From Planctomycetales bacterium (GTDB lineage: Bacteria; Planctomycetota; Planctomycetia; Planctomycetales; Planctomycetaceae), in NCBI GenBank assembly GCA_016235885.1, contig JACRIH010000528.1, forward strand, positions 1-38,729: a stretch of DNA of 38,729 nt, given 5' to 3'. The position numbers and the translations under genes are program-made. Of this stretch, positions 17,378-25,544 are shown in pieces. How positions within the stretch are numbered: position 1 is the first letter of the stretch; every line of letters begins with the position of its first letter. The notes under the pieces are model-generated. The model had not been told where the DNA came from. It was given only the letters and a program-made list of their open reading frames with translations, and did no database searches.

Positions 17378-18445
17378 ATGTCCCACACCGACGACGACCT
17401 CAGCCAGTACGACTACGATTTGCCGGACGACCTCATCGCCCGACATCCTCCAGCCGAACGCACGGCATCGCGGTTGATGGTCCTCAGGCGCGAAAGCCAA
17501 ACCGTCGAGCATTGGTCCATCCGCGACCTGCCGAAGCTGCTGCGTGCCGGCGACTGCCTCGTGCTGAATGACACGCGGGTGATCCCGGCGAGGTTGCTTG
17601 GTCACCGCGCCGCCACTGGGGCGACATGGGAAGGGTTGTATCTCGGCGCGACGGAGCGGGGGGAATGGCAGTTCATCGGCCAGACGCGCGGCAAGCTGCG
17701 ACCGGGAGAGGAAATCATTTTGCATCCTGCTCACCAGCCCGATTCGCCGCGACGGTTCAAGCTGCGCCTGCTCGAACGCGACGCCGAGGGTCAATGGACC
17801 GCCGCGCCCGAATTGCCGGGCGACCCGCTCGCCGTCCTCGGCGACTTCGGCACGGTTCCACTTCCGCCGTACCTCGGCCGCGACCTCGCCGACGCCTCCG
17901 ACTGGGACCGTTATCAAACCACGTTCGCCCGACGACCGGGAGCGGTCGCCGCCCCGACCGCGGGATTACATTTCACTCCCGAGTTGCTGGACGAATGCCG
18001 CGTCGCCGGAGTCGGTACGGCATTCGTCACGTTGCACGTCGGCGTCGGCACATTTCGGCCGATTGCCGTTGATCGGCTGAGTGATCACTGCATGCACTCG
18101 GAATGGTGTGACGTTCCCGAGTCGACGATCGCGGCACTTCACGCCACGCGGCAACGCGGTGGCCGAATCGTGGCCGTCGGCACCACGTCGGTCCGCAGCC
18201 TGGAGTCGGCCTCCAGTGAGGGCGAACTCCGGCCGTGGTCTGGCAGCACCGACATCTTCATCCGCCCGCCGTACCGCATTCGGTCGGTCGATGCCCTGCT
18301 GACCAACTTCCATCTCCCCCGCTCGACGTTGCTGGTGCTCGTGAGCACTTTTGCCGGGACCGACTTCATCCGCCGCGCCTATTCCCTCGCCGTAAACGAA
18401 CGCTACCGGTTCTACAGTTACGGTGATGCCATGCTGATCGTCTAA
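17378..18445 (+). CDS. queA: S-adenosylmethionine:tRNA ribosyltransferase-isomerase
   Basis: Transfers and isomerises the ribosyl part of AdoMet onto 7-aminomethyl-7-deazaguanine in tRNA, making epoxyqueuosine, the next-to-last step of queuosine synthesis. The 355-residue length is normal. Family motifs visible: YDLPDDLIARHP near 12, LVLNDTRVIPARL near 64, GTVPLPPYL near 167, AAPTAGLHFTPELL near 203, LHVGVGTFRPI, HSEWCDVPE, VGTTSVRSLES, TNFHLPRSTLLVLVSTFAG, and C-terminal YRFYSYGDAMLI. ATG at 17378 follows the clpX terminator closely, so a promoter may overlap that hairpin. No other que genes are in the window. Confidence 0.97.
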   Translation: MSHTDDDLSQYDYDLPDDLIARHPPAERTASRLMVLRRESQTVEHWSIRDLPKLLRAGDCLVLNDTRVIPARLLGHRAATGATWEGLYLGATERGEWQFIGQTRGKLRPGEEIILHPAHQPDSPRRFKLRLLERDAEGQWTAAPELPGDPLAVLGDFGTVPLPPYLGRDLADASDWDRYQTTFARRPGAVAAPTAGLHFTPELLDECRVAGVGTAFVTLHVGVGTFRPIAVDRLSDHCMHSEWCDVPESTIAALHATRQRGGRIVAVGTTSVRSLESASSEGELRPWSGSTDIFIRPPYRIRSVDALLTNFHLPRSTLLVLVSTFAGTDFIRRAYSLAVNERYRFYSYGDAMLIV

Positions 18446-18490
18446 ATCCGGCAGGTTCCCAAAAGTCCGCCCCAACTACCCAGTTTTTCT

Positions 18491-18519
18491 TTGACCGCAG
18501 TAAGGCCAACGGGTAGCAT
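18491..18519 (+). promoter_or_regulatory. possible sigma-70 promoter for the secreted 365-residue protein
   Basis: TTGACC (18491-18496) and TAGCAT (18514-18519) are spaced by 17 bases, about 100 bases upstream of the ATG at 18620. The -10 match is only four of six bases. Confidence 0.3.
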
Positions 18520-18619
18520 CCCACAGCAACCGCCATCGCATGGCACGGACGGGGCGGCTTTGCAGTCAGGGAGCGATGGGACAGATTGTGGCGATTTTTT
18601 AGAGAATTCGGATCCTGAC

Positions 18620-19717
18620 ATGAAGAAGACTCCTCAGATTGTGCTTGTCGCCTGTCTGCTTGTTGCAGTTCTTGCCTCATCGCGGGTATCAGCGCAGACG
18701 ACATCGCAGGCGCTGACGATCACGACGCGAAAGCTGTCCACGCCGGTAGCTCTCAATTTCAGTTCAACCCTCAATCCGAACCCTCTCAACACAGCCACCA
18801 CGGCATCGATGAACGCCACGCTGGCGACAGCACACCAGAAGGCCCGCGAGTCGACCTTGCTCGGAATCTATTATCTGCGATCGAACCAAACCAACATTTT
18901 GGCGGGCAACGACGCGATCTACAACGACGTGTTTGGATCGTACTACGACAAGAACAACGATTTCTTCAAGCAGCAGATTTACTTGATCGACAATACGCAT
19001 TTCCTGCAGGTCCATAACACGTACGCGAGCATTCGGACGCAACTGGACAATCCCGTGACGTTCAACGGCGGAGCTCAACTCAATCCAGCCTCCCTGACGG
19101 CCGCCGATGCCGCCAGTACAGCGGTTTTTGGCAACACGTATGGGTGGCGGCACTGGGGGTTCTCGAACACGGGCGATCCGGGCGTCAGTCCTGCCGGAGT
19201 GAGTCCGGGAACGCAACTCCGTTGGATGGACGACAACGATCCGGTCCTCGGATCGCGGTTCTACAGCGAGAAACTTGACATTTACGGGTTGCCCAACAAT
19301 CCGAGTCAACAATACGTGGGGAATGTGTTCTTCACCGAAATGGAACGTCCGAGTGATCGCTATGGTCTTGGCACAACCCCGCCGGCCGGGACACTGTCCA
19401 AGACGGAGTTGAACCGCGAACAGATGCTGATCGCTTCCTTTTCCGAGTTCCGGACAGGCTTCACGAATCCGAACATTCCCGTTGGTCCGCCGGTCGTGAT
19501 CACGCAAGGCGGTGCATTCTATGGGCTGCGAGCCATGGAACGATTTAGCCAACCCAACGGCTCGCCGAACTTTTACGATGCCTATGACGCCGAGAATTTT
19601 GGCCGGTTCATTAAACGGCTGGCGGAGATTGGACTGGATGACGTGCGCAAGTTGCCGCCGTTGAATAAGAACGCCCAGTTTCGACCGATCGTGCTGGCTC
19701 CGGCCACTGGTTCGTGA
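18620..19717 (+). CDS. secreted protein of unknown function
   Basis: A 365-residue protein I do not recognise. A clean Sec signal peptide (KKTPQIVLVACLLVAVLASS, cleavage near VSA-QT) makes export likely. The mature part is rich in Asn, Thr and Tyr and has no Cys-based heme motif, lipobox or membrane helix. The second half, with NVFFTEMERPSDRYGLG and NFGRFIKRLAEIGLDDV, looks globular. Starting at 18491 would add 43 residues before the leader and is unlikely. The stop codon overlaps possible start codons of the next gene (GTGATGG), so the two are probably one operon. Confidence 0.85.
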   Translation: MKKTPQIVLVACLLVAVLASSRVSAQTTSQALTITTRKLSTPVALNFSSTLNPNPLNTATTASMNATLATAHQKARESTLLGIYYLRSNQTNILAGNDAIYNDVFGSYYDKNNDFFKQQIYLIDNTHFLQVHNTYASIRTQLDNPVTFNGGAQLNPASLTAADAASTAVFGNTYGWRHWGFSNTGDPGVSPAGVSPGTQLRWMDDNDPVLGSRFYSEKLDIYGLPNNPSQQYVGNVFFTEMERPSDRYGLGTTPPAGTLSKTELNREQMLIASFSEFRTGFTNPNIPVGPPVVITQGGAFYGLRAMERFSQPNGSPNFYDAYDAENFGRFIKRLAEIGLDDVRKLPPLNKNAQFRPIVLAPATGS

Positions 19718-19734
19718 TGGAGGCAGGAGACAGG

Positions 19735-20223
19735 ATGTCGCGGATGTGCTTGATGCTGTGCCGGCTGTGTCTGGCCTCGTGGTTCGGTGCGGGAATACTG
19801 TTCCTCTGTGTCGTGCTTGGCTTGCGGAACTCGTCGCTGTTCAGTGACGAGGTGCGGTTCAACCACCCGCGAGTTTTGTTTCCGCCGTACTATTCCCTGG
19901 AACTGTCGCTGCTGCTCGTGGCGACCTTGGCGGCTTGGCTGACTGTCAAAACAAACACGACCGCGACTGGGCGCAAGAGCCTCGTCGCGGTCGCCGTGTT
20001 TTCCACGGTCGCACTGGCAGGCGCGCTGATCGATTACGTCACCGTCTACCGCCCACTCGCGGCGATGCTGGAGTCGCAGGTACTCACTCAGCAATTCGTG
20101 ACCCTGCACCACGCTTCACGCTGGATCAACACGGCCGTTCTGCTGCTGAGTGGCCTGGCCGCGGGATGGGCCTGCTGGGTTGAGCCGCGATCATCGTCCC
20201 CCAAAGCGGCGCCGAACAGTTAG
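19735..20223 (+). CDS. four-helix integral membrane protein, DUF4149-like
   Basis: A 162-residue membrane protein of unknown function. Hydrophobic segments lie near residues 5-27, 48-66, 74-94 and 119-140. The motif DYVTVYRPL followed by a Gln/Phe/His-rich stretch (TQQFVTLHHASRWIN) resembles DUF4149-type proteins, but I hold this loosely. ATG at 19735 was chosen because AGGAG ends five bases upstream; GTG 19714 and ATG 19717, overlapping the previous stop, are alternatives. Its stop codon overlaps the stop of the convergent epimerase gene in the four bases TTAG. Confidence 0.8.
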   Translation: MSRMCLMLCRLCLASWFGAGILFLCVVLGLRNSSLFSDEVRFNHPRVLFPPYYSLELSLLLVATLAAWLTVKTNTTATGRKSLVAVAVFSTVALAGALIDYVTVYRPLAAMLESQVLTQQFVTLHHASRWINTAVLLLSGLAAGWACWVEPRSSSPKAAPNS

Positions 20224-21062
20224 CTGTTCCAGCGGTTTTTCATGAACCGCAGCGCGTTCGTGGCCAGATGCTCCTCGGTGGGAAACATCTTGCGCCAGAT
20301 CTTCGTGGCAGCGGCCAGATCGGGCAGCGCCAGGCCAAACGCTTCGACCATCAACCAGCCCTCGTAGTTGACGGACTTCAGCGCTGCAAACGTCGTGTCC
20401 CAATCTACGTTTCCTTCGCCGGGTGTCGAACGGTCGCTCTCGGAAATGTGGACGTGGACCATGACCGGCGCACACGTCTTGATCGCTGCCGCCGGGCACT
20501 TCTCCTCGATGTTGGCGTGGAACGTGTCATACATCATCCGCAGGTTCGGGTGATTGACTTCGTTCACGAACCGCGCGCAGTCGGCCGCGCAAGTCAGGAA
20601 GTAGCACTCGAACCGGTTCAGATATTCCAGCACCAGCGTGATACCCGCCTTCTTCGCGTGATCGGCCACCTGCGACAGGACTTCTTTGGCCCGCGACCAT
20701 TCGTCCGCCGTCGGTCCCTTGCCGGTGAATTGACCGAGCGCCGAGTGGAACGGTCCGCATAGTTTTGTCGCACCGGCGGTATGGCAGAGATCGATGACCT
20801 GCTTTAGCCGATCGACGGCCGCCTTGCGGATTCTCACTGTGTCGCCGATCGGGTTCGCTTCCGGAGTGCTGACCGTCACCGCCGTGCGTTGCAGTCCGGT
20901 GGAATCGAGGGCCGCGCCGAGCCGCTTGAATTTGTTCACGTTCAAGTCGAACACCGGAATTTCGACGCCCTCGTAACCCCAGTGCTTGATTTGATCGAGC
21001 AGCGGGAAATGCTGTTCGGTGACGTCCGTCGTCCACAGCAACAGATTGATGCCGTACTTCAT
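20220..21062 (-). CDS. sugar epimerase/isomerase, D-tagatose 3-epimerase-like TIM barrel
   Basis: A 280-residue cytoplasmic TIM-barrel enzyme of the xylose-isomerase-like superfamily. The four metal ligands of the ketose 3-epimerase group can be placed: Glu in TLVLEYLNRFE, Asp in RMMYDTFHANIEE, His in VHVHISESDRSTPGEG, and Glu in WLMVEAFG. The D-tagatose/D-allulose 3-epimerases have this same Glu-Asp-His-Glu set with a divalent metal. GPFHSALGQF also fits. The natural substrate cannot be told from sequence, and no sugar operon surrounds it. It overlaps the convergent membrane-protein gene by four bases. Confidence 0.88.
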   Translation of the reverse strand: MKYGINLLLWTTDVTEQHFPLLDQIKHWGYEGVEIPVFDLNVNKFKRLGAALDSTGLQRTAVTVSTPEANPIGDTVRIRKAAVDRLKQVIDLCHTAGATKLCGPFHSALGQFTGKGPTADEWSRAKEVLSQVADHAKKAGITLVLEYLNRFECYFLTCAADCARFVNEVNHPNLRMMYDTFHANIEEKCPAAAIKTCAPVMVHVHISESDRSTPGEGNVDWDTTFAALKSVNYEGWLMVEAFGLALPDLAAATKIWRKMFPTEEHLATNALRFMKNRWNS

Positions 21063-21118
21063 CGACGCGTTCCTTCTGGCTGAGTACCGTCAGGTACGAT
21101 TGAAAACATGCCCGCGAG

Positions 21119-21769
21119 TCACAGCAGGCCCGGCAAGAGTTCGCCGGCGCGAGACTCGACCACCGTCCAAGCGGCCGCCAACACCCGCTCGGCTTCGAGC
21201 GGCAGCGAGCCTAGTTTGACGCGTCGGAGCACCTGATTCAACCGAACCAGCATCCGATCGGGCTGTAAATAGTCCCACAGGAACCCTTCCTGCTGAAACA
21301 GCGGGATGAACATCGCCAATCGGCTGGTCGGTTGCTTGACCATCCGGTTCACGACCTCCTGCACGATTTGCGGGCTGATTTGCCGCAGCGCCAAGTAGTA
21401 CCGCTCGAGCAGAGATTCATCTTGGCGGACCAAAATACCGTCCAAAATCAGTTCCGTGACGATGTGCCCGAGAAAACTCGGGTGATGGTCGTCGCGTCCC
21501 ACCAGAATCTCCCGGAACTGCCGCGTCAGTTCACCGGTCACTTCGAAGAAAGCCCGCGTGTTGTGAAACCATTGGTCGTCGGACAAATGCTGCAAAATAC
21601 CCGCCGCTACTTCGGCCTGCGGCGAATTGGTGCCGTCCGCGAAGGGAGCCACCGTCACAGTCCGCATCCGCGTTGCTCGATCCGCCACAGACAACCAGTC
21701 CGGGACGGCAGTCCCAGCCAGAAAATATGGCCTGTCGATGAAACGGAAGCCGTGGGCGAAGTAATTCAT
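21119..21769 (-). CDS. conserved hypothetical protein
   Basis: A 216-residue soluble protein I do not firmly recognise. The N terminus MNYFAHGFRFIDRPYFLAG followed by AVPDWL recalls the opening of acyl-carrier-protein phosphodiesterase-like (AcpH/HD-type) proteins, which begin with a similar Asn-Phe-Ala-His stretch. A His/Asp-rich segment (GRDDHHPSFLGHI) in the middle could bind metal. The rest is helical. It ends 56 bases upstream of the epimerase start on the same strand, so the two may be cotranscribed. The function is unknown. Confidence 0.8.
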   Translation of the reverse strand: MNYFAHGFRFIDRPYFLAGTAVPDWLSVADRATRMRTVTVAPFADGTNSPQAEVAAGILQHLSDDQWFHNTRAFFEVTGELTRQFREILVGRDDHHPSFLGHIVTELILDGILVRQDESLLERYYLALRQISPQIVQEVVNRMVKQPTSRLAMFIPLFQQEGFLWDYLQPDRMLVRLNQVLRRVKLGSLPLEAERVLAAAWTVVESRAGELLPGLL

Positions 21770-21800
21770 TTCAGCGGTTGGATGGACGCCTCGTCCGTCC

Positions 21801-21828
21801 GTCAGAGGTCAGAAGTCAGCGGTCAGAA
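21801..21828 (+). repeat. heptamer tandem repeat, GTCAGAA-type, four units
   Basis: Four consecutive 7-base units, GTCAGAG, GTCAGAA, GTCAGCG, GTCAGAA, in the divergent gap upstream of murE. Confidence 0.85.
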
Positions 21829-21889
21829 CAGGGAGGTGGCCGAATCATGTAACCCTTACAACGTCATCAGATGCCTCGCGAAAATCGGG

Positions 21890-21917
21890 TTGACCCAAAC
21901 TTCGGAATCGCGACAAT
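21890..21917 (+). promoter_or_regulatory. possible promoter for the mur cluster
   Basis: TTGACC (21890-21895) and GACAAT (21912-21917) are spaced by 16 bases, about 105 bases upstream of the murE ATG. It is the best -35/-10 pair in the divergent gap but is not a strong match. Confidence 0.3.
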
Positions 21918-22024
21918 CCCGCCCCGCATTGTGCGACTCGCCGCGTTCGGGCACGGAAGCCAGCGCACTTGGCGGCGTCATCATATCGCAGACATCCCCT
22001 TGGGAAAGGCAGGAGGCCTTTCGG

Positions 22025-23557
22025 ATGCCGATTCCTGATTCATCTGTCCCCGCCACGGTGACTTTGCGGCGGCTGTTCCCGGTCGCCAGCTTTGTCGGTT
22101 GCGGCGACGTTCGCGTGCCATTCGCAACCGATCGCTCCAGCGACTGTCGATCGGGATCGCTGTTTGCGGTCGTCCGGGGCCATCACGCCGATGGACGCGA
22201 ATTCATCGGCGATGCGATCAGCCGCGGAGCGGCCGCGTTGCTCGTCGAGCATCCGCTGCCGGATGTGGCTCTACCGCAATGCGTGGTCCGCGACGTTCGT
22301 CGCGCCTACGGGGAAATCTGTTCGGCCCTGCATGGGTTCCCGTCGCGACATCTCGGAATCGCCGCGGTCACCGGGACGAATGGCAAAACCACAATCACGT
22401 GGATGATCCGGTCGATCTTGCAAGCGGCGGGGTTCGGCTGCGGCCTGTTGGGAACGATTGAATACTGTGACGGCATCCGCACCGAGCGGTCGCGGCTGAC
22501 GACTCCCGATGCCCGGTCGCTCGCCGAGTGGCTCGGTGCGATGGCTGCGAACGGGACGACTCACGCCGCGATGGAGCTGTCGAGCCACGCGCTCGACCAG
22601 CGTCGCGCCGCGGGGACGCTGATCGATGCGGCCGTGATCACGAACATCACGCAAGACCACTTCGACTACCATGAAACATTCGAGGCGTACCGGCAGAGCA
22701 AGCTGCGGATCATGGATTATCTGAAGCCCGCCGGGATCGCAGTGGTGAACGTGGACGATCCGGGGAGCGCTTCGTGCCTCGACGACGCGATCAAACGCAC
22801 GCTCACGTATGGCTTGGAACAGCCCGCAGACGTGTCGGCAACGATCCGGGACGAATCTCTGCAAGGCACGCTGTTTACCCTGAATTTGTCGGGCGATACG
22901 ATTGACGTCCACACACCGCTCGTCGGGCGACACAACGTGTCGAATGCACTGGCAGCCGCTGCGGTCGCGAACCATTTTGGAATCGACAGGAAAGACATCG
23001 CGGCGGGAATCGAATCGCTCGTCACTGTTCCCGGCCGGATGGAACGGGTGTCGGTGGGCCAGCCGTTTGAAGTGTTCGTCGATTACGCGCATACCGACGA
23101 CGCTCTTCGCCACGCATTGAAATCACTCCGTAAGTTGACTCCCGGCCGGTTGCTGTGCGTCTTCGGAGCCGGCGGCGACCGCGATCAATTGAAGCGACCG
23201 AAGCTTGGACAGGCGTCGGCTCTCGCGGATCTCGCCGTCGTCACCAGCGACAACCCGCGCTCGGAAGATCCCGAACAAATCCTGCGAAGCATCCTCGTCG
23301 GATGCGCCGGATGCCCGCAACCGCCGCACGTCGATGTGGATCGGCAGCGTGCCATCCGTTGGGCACTCGAACAAGCGGAACCGGGCGACTGCGTGCTGAT
23401 CGCGGGCAAGGGACACGAGACGGAACAAATCATCGGGACGACTGCGCATCACTTCGACGACCGCGAGGTGGCTCGTGAGGTGTTGCGCGAACTGTTTTGT
23501 CGGACGACGGCACAGTCGCCGCACTTCGCAGTCGAATCGGTGGAAGTGGGACTGTGA
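22025..23557 (+). CDS. murE: UDP-MurNAc-tripeptide synthetase (meso-DAP-adding)
   Basis: Cytoplasmic ATP-dependent ligase that adds the third residue to UDP-MurNAc-L-Ala-D-Glu. The 510-residue length is normal. The ATP loop is VTGTNGKTTITWM (from V115) and the substrate signature DNPR (D409-R412) indicates meso-diaminopimelate rather than lysine. Other family blocks: ELSSHALDQRR, TNITQDHFDYHE, GRHNVSNALAAAA, VPGRMERV, FVDYAHTDDAL, FGAGGDRD, GKGHE. ATG at 22025 has a strong ribosome site AGGAGG (22011-22016) eight bases upstream, so the longer open frame running back to 21332 is not coding. First gene of the peptidoglycan cluster; the usual upstream ftsI is absent. Confidence 0.97.
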   Translation: MPIPDSSVPATVTLRRLFPVASFVGCGDVRVPFATDRSSDCRSGSLFAVVRGHHADGREFIGDAISRGAAALLVEHPLPDVALPQCVVRDVRRAYGEICSALHGFPSRHLGIAAVTGTNGKTTITWMIRSILQAAGFGCGLLGTIEYCDGIRTERSRLTTPDARSLAEWLGAMAANGTTHAAMELSSHALDQRRAAGTLIDAAVITNITQDHFDYHETFEAYRQSKLRIMDYLKPAGIAVVNVDDPGSASCLDDAIKRTLTYGLEQPADVSATIRDESLQGTLFTLNLSGDTIDVHTPLVGRHNVSNALAAAAVANHFGIDRKDIAAGIESLVTVPGRMERVSVGQPFEVFVDYAHTDDALRHALKSLRKLTPGRLLCVFGAGGDRDQLKRPKLGQASALADLAVVTSDNPRSEDPEQILRSILVGCAGCPQPPHVDVDRQRAIRWALEQAEPGDCVLIAGKGHETEQIIGTTAHHFDDREVAREVLRELFCRTTAQSPHFAVESVEVGL

Positions 23558-23588
23558 GACGGTGATCGAGAATCGAAAAGAATCCAAA

Positions 23589-23606
23589 GCGGCGACGAGT
23601 CGCCGC
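23589..23606. repeat. perfect short hairpin between murE and murF
   Basis: GCGGCGAC/GTCGCCGC, eight base pairs with a two-base loop, in the 77-base murE-murF gap. There is no T-run, so it looks like a dispersed palindrome or an attenuating hairpin rather than a terminator. Confidence 0.6.
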
Positions 23607-23634
23607 ACTCCAAAAGAAATGAAATGAACGTGGG

Positions 23635-25059
23635 ATGGATGTCGTCCGCCTGGCAGAACTTGTCGCGGCCACTGGCGGAAGGCTGGTGGCGGAGGAACCA
23701 CGAGAGATCGTGATCCGGCGAGTCGTCATCGACTCGCGCGATGTGCAACCGGGAGACGTGTTTTGGGCGCTGCGCGGCGAACGTTGCGACGGAAACGACT
23801 TTGTTGAGGAGGCTGCGCGGCGCGGAGCGGCAATTAGTGTGGTTCAGCGTCGGCTGGAGAATCGCCAGCCGGGGGCTGTTGTTGAGGTCGCGGATACGTT
23901 GGTTGCGTTGGGAGATTTCGCCCGCTGGTATCGGCAGCAACACGAAGCGTTGGTCATCGGTGTGACGGGAAGCGTGGGGAAAACGACGACTCGGGAGATG
24001 CTACACGCGGTGCTGTCCGTCACGCACGCCGGTTCGCGCAGCTTGAAGAATTTCAACAACCACATTGGGCTGCCACTCAGCCTGTTGCAGATTCAGAACG
24101 ATGACGAGTTCGCCGTCCTCGAATTGGGGGCGTCGCACGTTGGAGAAATTCGAGACCTCTGCCGCCTGGCGTTGCCGGAGGTCGGAGTGATTCCGAAGGT
24201 CGGATTGGCTCACATCGAAGGGTTCGGTAATCCGAACGGAGTTTACGAAGCGAAAGGAGAATTGTTGGAAGCGCTCCCGGCGCACGGGTTCGCGGTGCTG
24301 GGAGGCGACGATGACCGGATGCGACTGATGGCACATCGCGCCGCCTGTCCAGTGATCTTCGTCGGCGAGCGAGAGGACTGTTCGGTTCGCGGCACGGAGA
24401 TCGAAGTCGGTGAGAATCGGCTGAGTTTCCGAGTGGGCAGCGACCGGTTCACCGTTCCCGTCACGGGGCGTCACTACCTGACGTCGGCGTTGTGTGCGGT
24501 GGCGGTGGCTCGCGAGATCGGCCTCAACGCAACACAAATCGCGGCCGGTCTCCGGGGATTTACGCCGGTGGCTGGACGCTGCGTGGTGCAGCACATCGGC
24601 GACTGGACGATCATCGACGACACGTACAACGCGAACCCGACGTCCATGCAGGCGGCTTGTCGATTGTTGGCGGAATGGCCGGGCGGTGGCAAACGCATCC
24701 TCGTCATTGGCGACATGCTGGAACTCGGAGATCAAGCGGCGGACTACCACACACAACTTGGCCGATTCGCTGCGGAAGCGGAACTGGATTTGATCGTGGT
24801 CATTGGTGAACAGGCAGGCCACGTGATTCGCGGAGCGCTCGCGGCCGGATTCAAACGACATCAACTGGCGGAGTGTTCGGACATGGCAGCGCTGACGACG
24901 GTGCTCGACTGTTCGCTCGATCCCGGCGACGTGCTGCTCGTGAAAGGCTCGCGCGGGATGCGGATGGAACGAGTCATCGAGTGGCTGCGACAGCGAGCAG
25001 CGGGCACGCCAACCGAAGCCAATCGACAATCAACATCAACAAGACTAAAGGTCGCCTGA
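23635..25059 (+). CDS. murF: UDP-MurNAc-tripeptide:D-Ala-D-Ala ligase
   Basis: Adds D-Ala-D-Ala to UDP-MurNAc-tripeptide in the cytoplasm to finish the pentapeptide. The 474-residue length is normal. The N-terminal substrate domain includes VIDSRDVQPGDVFWALRGE, the ATP loop is GVTGSVGKTTTREM (from G109), then NFNNHIGLPLSLL, ELGASHVGEI, VTGRHYLTSALCAVAVA, and the C-terminal domain with DDTYNANPTSMQAAC and LLVKGSRGMRMER. The ATG at 23635 lies 77 bases after murE. The last codons and the stop lie in a small hairpin (25052-25070), a sign that a repeat shaped this gene end. Confidence 0.96.
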   Translation: MDVVRLAELVAATGGRLVAEEPREIVIRRVVIDSRDVQPGDVFWALRGERCDGNDFVEEAARRGAAISVVQRRLENRQPGAVVEVADTLVALGDFARWYRQQHEALVIGVTGSVGKTTTREMLHAVLSVTHAGSRSLKNFNNHIGLPLSLLQIQNDDEFAVLELGASHVGEIRDLCRLALPEVGVIPKVGLAHIEGFGNPNGVYEAKGELLEALPAHGFAVLGGDDDRMRLMAHRAACPVIFVGEREDCSVRGTEIEVGENRLSFRVGSDRFTVPVTGRHYLTSALCAVAVAREIGLNATQIAAGLRGFTPVAGRCVVQHIGDWTIIDDTYNANPTSMQAACRLLAEWPGGGKRILVIGDMLELGDQAADYHTQLGRFAAEAELDLIVVIGEQAGHVIRGALAAGFKRHQLAECSDMAALTTVLDCSLDPGDVLLVKGSRGMRMERVIEWLRQRAAGTPTEANRQSTSTRLKVA

Positions 25060-25070
25060 CCTCCAGGCGA
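25052..25070. repeat. hairpin spanning the murF stop codon
   Basis: TCGCCTG (25052-25058) pairs with CAGGCGA (25064-25070). The stop TGA is at 25057-25059, so the left arm is coding. Confidence 0.6.
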
Positions 25071-25132
25071 TCAAGAGAGAAAATTACGGATCTCTGGCAT
25101 CCGTGTTGAAACTGGCAATTCCACGTAAGGTC

Positions 25133-25212
25133 TCACGCAGAGGCGCAGGGTTCGCAGAGTTTGACGAGAACGGGAGTTTGGTTTTCTCTGCGAACTCCGC
25201 GCCTCTGCGTGA
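25133..25212. repeat. inverted repeat with 27-base arms, CGCAGAG type
   Basis: Left arm 25133-25159 and right arm 25186-25212 are reverse complements with two mismatches (TCACGCAGAGGCGC... against ...GCGCCTCTGCGTGA). The arms carry near-8-base periodicity in CGCAGAG. Confidence 0.85.
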
Positions 25213-25256
25213 AATGGTTGTCTTTGAACACGCATGGCGGAGAGCAAAATTGCGTT

Positions 25257-25388
25257 GATGCTCTGTCTTGTGCAGTAGGATTTGCGGGAATCCCCGGCAA
25301 CGTTCAGGCTTTCTGAACGGAAGCAATCACACTTGGGGCAGTGGTTACTGGGTCAACCACTTCTCAAGTGGCTTCAAGACAGAGCATC
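25257..25388. mobile_element. 132-base element with 14-bp perfect TIRs, no gene
   Basis: GATGCTCTGTCTTG (25257-25270) is exactly repeated in reverse complement at 25375-25388. The interior has a small hairpin (GTTCAG/CTGAAC) but no reading frame. The size and perfect ends fit a MITE; no clear target-site duplication is visible. Confidence 0.6.
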
Positions 25389-25394
25389 TTTTGA

Positions 25395-25426
25395 CCGGAC
25401 GCCGGGAGGCAACTCCCGGCGTCCGG
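25395..25426. repeat. perfect 14-bp hairpin
   Basis: CCGGACGCCGGGAG and its exact reverse complement flank the loop GCAA. The very stable stem lacks a following T-run, so it is not a typical terminator. Confidence 0.8.
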
Positions 25427-25437
25427 GGATACAACGG

Positions 25438-25544
25438 AAGAGTGAAGGGTGAAGTGAGAAGAGTGAAAGGATGCGAGCGATACGGCTCCGTCTGGCCGCA
25501 CTCTCGGCATTTCACTCTTCACTCTTCGCACTTCACTCTTCTGA
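25438..25544. repeat. palindrome built from 7-base units, AGTGAAG/CTTCACT
   Basis: The left arm has units AGTGAAG, GGTGAAG, TGAGAAG, AGTGAAA (25441-25468). The right arm has TTTCACT, CTTCACT, CTTCGCA, CTTCACT, CTTCTGA (25510-25544). Both keep a strict 7-base register. The right arm ends four bases before the mraY ATG. Confidence 0.85.

Noticed and set aside
15682-17388. 568-codon minus-strand frame opposite clpX
   Set aside because: Antisense shadow; clpX on the plus strand has every expected motif.
21332-22024. Extension of murE by 231 codons upstream
   Set aside because: It runs antisense through the 216-residue gene and lacks MurE homology; AGGAGG eight bases before ATG 22025 fixes the start.
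25130-25544. CRISPR array between murF and mraY
   Set aside because: The repeats differ from each other, are palindromic, and are not separated by uniform spacers; no cas genes are present.
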